The position numbers and the translations under genes are program-made. From the NCBI GenBank assembly GCA_002917075.1, contig NTMA01000093.1:1-64000 (forward strand): DNA of 64,000 nt, written 5' to 3'. The notes under the pieces were generated by a model that saw only the letters and a list, made by a program, of their open reading frames with translations, made no database searches and was not told the DNA's origin. Positions 59,517 to 64,000 of this stretch are shown here, piece after piece (the stretch's first letter is position 1; every line of letters starts with the position of its first letter). The stretch is from Hawksworthiomyces lignivorus. Its lineage: Eukaryota > Ascomycota > Sordariomycetes > Ophiostomatales > Ophiostomataceae.

Positions 59517-60915
59517 TCAGTTATTCAGTACCACTTTGACTACTAAATTTCCCTTATCGTCACTTGTACGAGAGGCTGTCGTGAAGGCTTCAACAGCCGT
59601 ATGAAGACCGTGGAATCGATGCGTCAAAAGTTTTTGCAAATCAGGTACACTGCCTCCATTTTTAACAGATGCTTGCATGATCTCGAGGGCCCGAGGATAT
59701 GTATTGGCATATCGCCACACACCAAGAATATCGACTTCGCATCGTGTAGTGACAGATATGGGTAGAGTCTCGATAGGTGTACCCATGCCTATTAGAAGGA
59801 CTTTGCCGCCTGGTCGCGTAGCCTTTGAGGAAAAAATTAGTATACCTTATGCAATGTACAAGGCGGCGAAATAAAATAGACGTTACGTACATAGAGAGAT
59901 GTTTGGACACAGCTCTCCACACCAGTGCATTCAAAAGTTGCGTGGAATTTATTTTTCTGGTACCCAGCCTTGGCTTTTGCACCTAATGCTCTTGTGGCGT
60001 TCTCCTGAGCTACCGCCAGTTTCTCTTCCGTACTCAGTATGGTGCCTCTAGCCGGCCCTTGACTCACTACTATGGCATCTGCGAAGCCATTATCCAGAGC
60101 GAACTGGAGCCGATTCGATGCAATATCCATCATTGTGACATCTGTACAGCCGCTAGCCCTGGCAGCTGCCGCGCACATCAGCCCCATAGCACCAGCACCC
60201 ATAACAAGCACGCTCGCTCCAACTTTTAGGTTAGCTTTGCGGTGGGCATGCACAGCAACAGACAGAGGCTCCAATAGGGCGCCAGCATCATATTCGATCT
60301 CTGCTGGAAGTCGATGGCACCATCGGGCAGGGTGATTCACCCGCTCCTGCAAGGTGCCTTGAAAGTGCGGGAAGCTAGCTGCACTACTGCGAAACCGCAT
60401 CTCATTGCACAAATTGTACCGCCCATCGCTGCATGCTTCGCATGTGGGTAAAGAACAAGGAACTCCGACTTCGAGAGCAACGCGATCGCCAACAGAAAAC
60501 TGTGTAACTTGTGAGCCAACAGCGACAATCTCACCGGCAGACTCGTGACCTGGCGACAGAGGCTCTCGGATCACGATGTCGCCGTTAGCATGATGCATGT
60601 AGTAATGTACATCGGATCCACAGAGAGTTGTGCTTCGAATAGCAATTTGGACTTCGTCAGCTTCTGGGGGTGGAACAGGGCGAGAGATCTAGAACGAATG
60701 GTCAGTAACATTGACAAACGAAGCATAAAATGCTCTGTTTTGAGAAACGCGTAGCGATAGGGGATGTCTTAGGGCATTATTACTAGACGAAGTTCCTTTG
60801 GTCCAACGAGAACTTGAGCTTGATTTTCTTGTAGGACAGAGATGCTTAAATCTACAGCGGATGGCATCTCTGCTCTTGGTTCAGCAAAAGTTGTCTCAAC
60901 CGTAACAGCCGCCAT
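59517..60915 (-). CDS. Zinc-dependent dehydrogenase, sorbitol/xylitol type
   Basis: Three exons, complement(59517-59822, 59891-60688, 60784-60915), give 411 aa. MDR family polyol-dehydrogenase branch: catalytic zinc Cys in LCGSDVHYYMHH, GHESAGEIVAVG with His-Glu, four structural-zinc Cys in PCSLPTCEACSDGRYNLC, NAD fold VMGAGAMGLMCAAAARASG, and GVWRYANTYPRALEI typical of sorbitol dehydrogenases. It oxidises a secondary alcohol of a polyol or hydroxy acid with NAD+. A spacer of about 25 residues (TILSTEEKLAVAQENATRAL) after the NAD fold looks longer than usual. It is divergent from the EthD gene, with a perfect palindrome between them. Confidence 0.9.
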
Positions 60916-61087
60916 TGTTAGACCAGTGCAATGGGTCAGCTAGTGTAGACCAATTATGAGTTATGGAGAAAAAACACGATATAAATCAAAAGACAACAAA
61001 ATTGAAATTTCTATAAAGAGGACAAGAAAATGGCGAGGTGTCGTGGAAGTTAGATGTCTTGTCCAATGCGGGAGTCGCAGACGCTTG

Positions 61088-61103
61088 CGGGATTCAGGTC
61101 CCG
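61088..61103. promoter_or_regulatory. Palindromic operator candidate (dehydrogenase / EthD)
   Basis: CGGGATTCAGGTCCCG, exact CGGRA-N6-TYCCG, in the 386-nt divergent promoter 60916-61301: 173 nt from the dehydrogenase start and 199 nt from the EthD start. Confidence 0.6.
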
Positions 61104-61301
61104 GCTGCGAATAGCTAGCACACATAGCTAATCGACGATAGACGGCCCCACTATATATGATTTCCCCACCAGTACCACATATTCAAAACCGTAAAATATC
61201 CAGGACGATGAGTAGAGGAAGTCTGGATAAGAAGCAGGAACTGCAATTTTCTTCTATTCTCATTCAAAAATTCAATATTTTTCACATAAATCAAAGGCAA
61301 C

Positions 61302-62066
61302 ATGTCAGATCCCAGCCCAGTGGCAGCAAAGGCAAACTTGCCTCTTCCCGCTTATCGGAGCGAATCTAATCCGGGGGCTATGCTGTTTGTCCTCTCGAGT
61401 GCTCAAGGTTCTGATGTGAGCGAGGAGAAGTTTAATACCTGGTACGATACCGATCACTTGCCCCTGCGGCGATCATGCCCAGGAGTTCTTAATGCTGCTC
61501 GCTACTCTGCCTCTGATGAGAAGTTGCCGGAGTGGTTGGCTACCTACGAGCTCGAATCTGTCGACGTTCTGGAGTCAGAGCCGTACAAAGCCCAGTGGGC
61601 GGCCCAACCTGACTGGGAAAAGAAGATGCTCGATGACATTAGTATCTTAGACCGACGTGTTTACCGTTTCCTGACGCGCAGCACTGCTACCGACTACGAT
61701 GACCGCGCAAAAGCAGGGCACGTCTTTCAATATGTTGGACTGGAACCTTCGGCTCAATTGAAGGCCCCTGAGCTGGACCGCTGGTATGCTGAAGAGCATG
61801 TTCCCCTTTTGTCAAGTGTTCCTGGATGGTTAAGGAGCACGCGGTGGGAGCTTGTGGATGCGAAGGGTGCAGCGGGAAGCCGAACAAATTCCAATGAAAA
61901 CAATATCCCACAATTTCTTGCGATTCATGAGTGGGAAGGCGTTGAGGGCTTTTCCAATCCGGAATTTAAGAGAGCAATCAGCACAGAATGGAGGAACAGC
62001 GTGATGGAGAGACAGGACAAGACGAAAGAAGAGAGAAGAACATGGAAGCTACACAAAAAATTCTAG
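61302..62066 (+). CDS. Double EthD-like (dimeric alpha-beta barrel) protein
   Basis: Single exon, 254 aa. Two EthD-like repeats: FNTWYDTDHLPLRRSCPG near residue 50 and LDRWYAEEHVPLLSSVPGW near residue 160, each with the W-Y-x-x-[DE]-H motif. It is a relative of the N-terminal 220 residues of the fusion protein at 42.8-44.4 kb (same order, spacing and the P-G-W-x-R-S end of repeat two) but without the hydrolase. Possible roles are decarboxylation, dehydration or isomerisation of an unstable acid; none is shown. It shares a promoter with the sorbitol-type dehydrogenase. It may form a complex with the fusion protein. Confidence 0.85.
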   Translation: MSDPSPVAAKANLPLPAYRSESNPGAMLFVLSSAQGSDVSEEKFNTWYDTDHLPLRRSCPGVLNAARYSASDEKLPEWLATYELESVDVLESEPYKAQWAAQPDWEKKMLDDISILDRRVYRFLTRSTATDYDDRAKAGHVFQYVGLEPSAQLKAPELDRWYAEEHVPLLSSVPGWLRSTRWELVDAKGAAGSRTNSNENNIPQFLAIHEWEGVEGFSNPEFKRAISTEWRNSVMERQDKTKEERRTWKLHKKF

Positions 62067-62810
62067 AGACATAAAGACGAAGCCATAGCCATAGCACATA
62101 GCTACATTAGTAACGGAGCTGGGCAACTGCCAGATATAAGTTCAGGTAGTTTTGTGTAATGTTTCATACGATTGTGGTGATACTTTTAGGCTGTCAAAGC
62201 CGTGGAAAGAGGAGTTCTCGGAGACTAAAAGAGTTGCGTGGTCTCTTTTCCAAACATGAAGAATGATGCTTCACTGCCCAATAATCAGTGATGACCTAAT
62301 CGTCTTTTGTGTAATTTCAATTTATTAAACTCTCTCTTCTTTTTCACCTACAAGCCATTCCAATCCACTTCATGAGTCGGAATTAAATTTGGCGAGAAAT
62401 ATTTGAGGTAAGTGCTAGTCAAATAGTGAAAGAATTAGATGAACTGTTTCGTGATTAAACACACCACAACTCCACCCGGAGATGACTTCCAGGATTGTGC
62501 ATGTACAGGACATAACACGGAAACAAAAGTGGTGGAGAAGAAAATCCGAATTCAATGCTGTACCACCATTCCCTTCCCCATGATTTCCGGTCGTCGCAAT
62601 TTAGTAGATGGATGGATGTAACCGTGGCGCGCCCATTTTGTTGGAGTACTCGGAACTTTCTAAGACACTATAAAACTCGCATATAAGTCTGCTTCTTCAT
62701 CACTCACCTGGTTTTGATGTGAGATATTACTTCCTTCACACTATATAAATATTTTTGTCTGTTGAAGTCGGGGTTTCTGGAAAGGTATATGCGATAAATA
62801 AGCGGCAAAT
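62067..62810. other. Intergenic upstream of MFS 3
   Basis: AT-rich. No exact copy of the 16-bp palindrome was found here, unlike in neighbouring promoters. The ORF at 62439-62621 is not supported. Confidence 0.4.
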
Positions 62811-64000
62811 ATGTCCACATCGGAGAATAATGCCCAAGATGGTGTCGATGCAAAGCATGCAGAGGTGTTTGAAATAAGCACAGCGAACTTGGATGAACTT
62901 AAAAAAAGGGAACGAGCCGTCGTTCGGAAGCTTGATATATTCATTGCACCACTCATGGCAGCCTTCAACTTCATAGTATGTTCTTTTCGTGAAGACCGTT
63001 CTATTACGATAACATACTAACTGAAATTCTTTTCTAGTCATATATATGTCGCTCCAACATTGGCTTCGCCGCGACCCAGGGCATGACAAAAGACCTGAAG
63101 TTGGTGGGCTCGAATTTAAATGTAATATCAAGGCTTTGTGAACTGTTTCGCTTCGATGCGTTCTATATTTACTAATGTGCAACTTTAGGCTGCGGTCTCT
63201 CTATTTTATATCCTATATCTCTTGTCGGAAGTAGGTTGCTCCTATCTACTATCCATCGATCTTCCGCAAAAGTTATTGCATGATCAGATTGAAATTAACG
63301 AGCTATTGAGCAGCTTCCGATCTCGATGGTCGCCAAAAAGTGGAAGTTTGAGCGCGTTCTGCCCACTTTGACGGTTTGCTTCGGAGTTATAACACTTGCA
63401 GGCGGTTTCATTCATAATTTCGGTGCACTAGTCGCCACACGCTTGTTGCTTGGTTTATTTGAAGGCTGCCTATTTCCTTGCGTCGCACTATTTGTTGCTA
63501 ATTGGTACAAACGCGAAGAGTTAGCGGTGCGGGTGGGATTTCTTTTTGGTATGTTAACATGGTAGGAATGTGGAGCGTCGCCTATGTCGTGTATATTCTT
63601 CTGACTAATTCCTACACAGCTGCGACTGCAATTGCTGGCGCATTTGGTGGACTTCTATCCTATGGTATCTTCCACATGGATGGTGCCGCAAATATCGCTG
63701 GATGGCGCTGGTACGTAGTCATTTTTCTTACAAATTTGTATAACTTTCTAACGAGCCACAACAGGATCTATATTATCGAAGGCATTGTTACCATTGTGTT
63801 TGGACTAGCCTGCTATTATCTGGTTCCGTCGTCATTCGAAAAGGCCTATTTCTTCAATGAGAAAGACAAAGAAGTTATGCGCTACAGGGCCGAACTAACA
63901 CACCAGTACAGCGGTGGCAGCGGTCATTTTAAGATGCGAGATATCTGGATCGCAGTGAAAGATCCCAAGACCTGGCTGCACGGCTGGATTCAGTTTTGCG
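62811..64000 (+). CDS. MFS transporter, Tna1-like (ACS family) 3, cut by window end
   Basis: Six exons seen: 62811-62975, 63038-63121, 63189-63230, 63314-63548, 63620-63710 and 63765 to beyond 64000. The N-terminal 300 or so residues are present. Motifs: RERAVVRKLDIFIAPLMA, YICRSNIGFAATQGM, LGLFEGCLFPCVALF, HQYSGGSGHFKMRD, up to DPKTWLHGWIQFC. Intron positions after FNFI, after SNLN, after LFG and within GWRW are the same as in MFS 1 at 33-35 kb; one extra intron follows LLSE. The two are therefore paralogs of fairly recent origin. Confidence 0.88.

Overview
The window is nuclear DNA of a filamentous ascomycete (Pezizomycotina type). Most protein genes are broken by short introns (about 50-140 nt) with GT..AG ends and CTAAC/CTAAT-like branch sites. 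There are Zn2Cys6 regulators, fungal MFS families, a fungal TPP riboswitch and Tad1-like LINE debris. The species cannot be named from the sequence. Exon joins were worked out by hand from splice signals, reading phase and family conservation; there is no transcript evidence.

Left part (0-30 kb): a DUF1989/polysaccharide-deacetylase fusion, a small unknown protein, a soluble Rieske protein, a TauD-like dioxygenase, and a thiamine thiazole synthase (thi4) with a TPP riboswitch in its leader. Then comes a decayed stretch: a Zn2Cys6 regulator with an internal deletion and a stop, a frameshifted zinc alcohol dehydrogenase, and a many-times broken vWA-domain gene. These are interspersed with an intact EthD protein and an unusual aquaporin. 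Next are a seven-exon Dal5/Tna1-like MFS transporter, an isopenicillin-N-synthase-like 2-oxoglutarate oxygenase, an intact Zn2Cys6 regulator and a DHA1-type MFS transporter.

Middle (30-43 kb): a 5'-truncated LINE, two paralogous PF04199 cyclase/hydrolase genes flanking a Tna1-like MFS transporter, then about 5 kb of degraded LINE copies in both orientations.

Right part (43-64 kb): a dense catabolic-looking cluster. It holds a double-EthD/alpha-beta-hydrolase fusion, a Zn2Cys6 regulator, a succinate-semialdehyde-type aldehyde dehydrogenase, an SDR divergent from a dihydroxyacetone-synthase-type transketolase, a Tna1-like MFS transporter, a sorbitol-type zinc dehydrogenase divergent from a stand-alone double-EthD protein, and a further Tna1-like MFS gene cut by the window end.

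The strongest system-level signal is a 16-bp palindrome, CGGRA-N6-TYCCG (a CGG-N10-CCG site, as Zn2Cys6 dimers bind). It occurs exactly four times and with one mismatch twice, always in noncoding DNA. Five of the six lie close upstream of cyclase A, the aldehyde dehydrogenase, the SDR/transketolase pair, an MFS gene and the dehydrogenase/EthD pair; the sixth is 1.3 kb upstream of the EthD-hydrolase fusion. I infer one regulon for uptake and breakdown of an organic acid, lactone or sugar-acid-like compound, possibly controlled by the regulator at 46.9-49.9 kb. Substrate and pathway are unknown. The transketolase needs TPP, which may explain why a riboswitch-controlled thi4 sits in the same region, but that link is inference.
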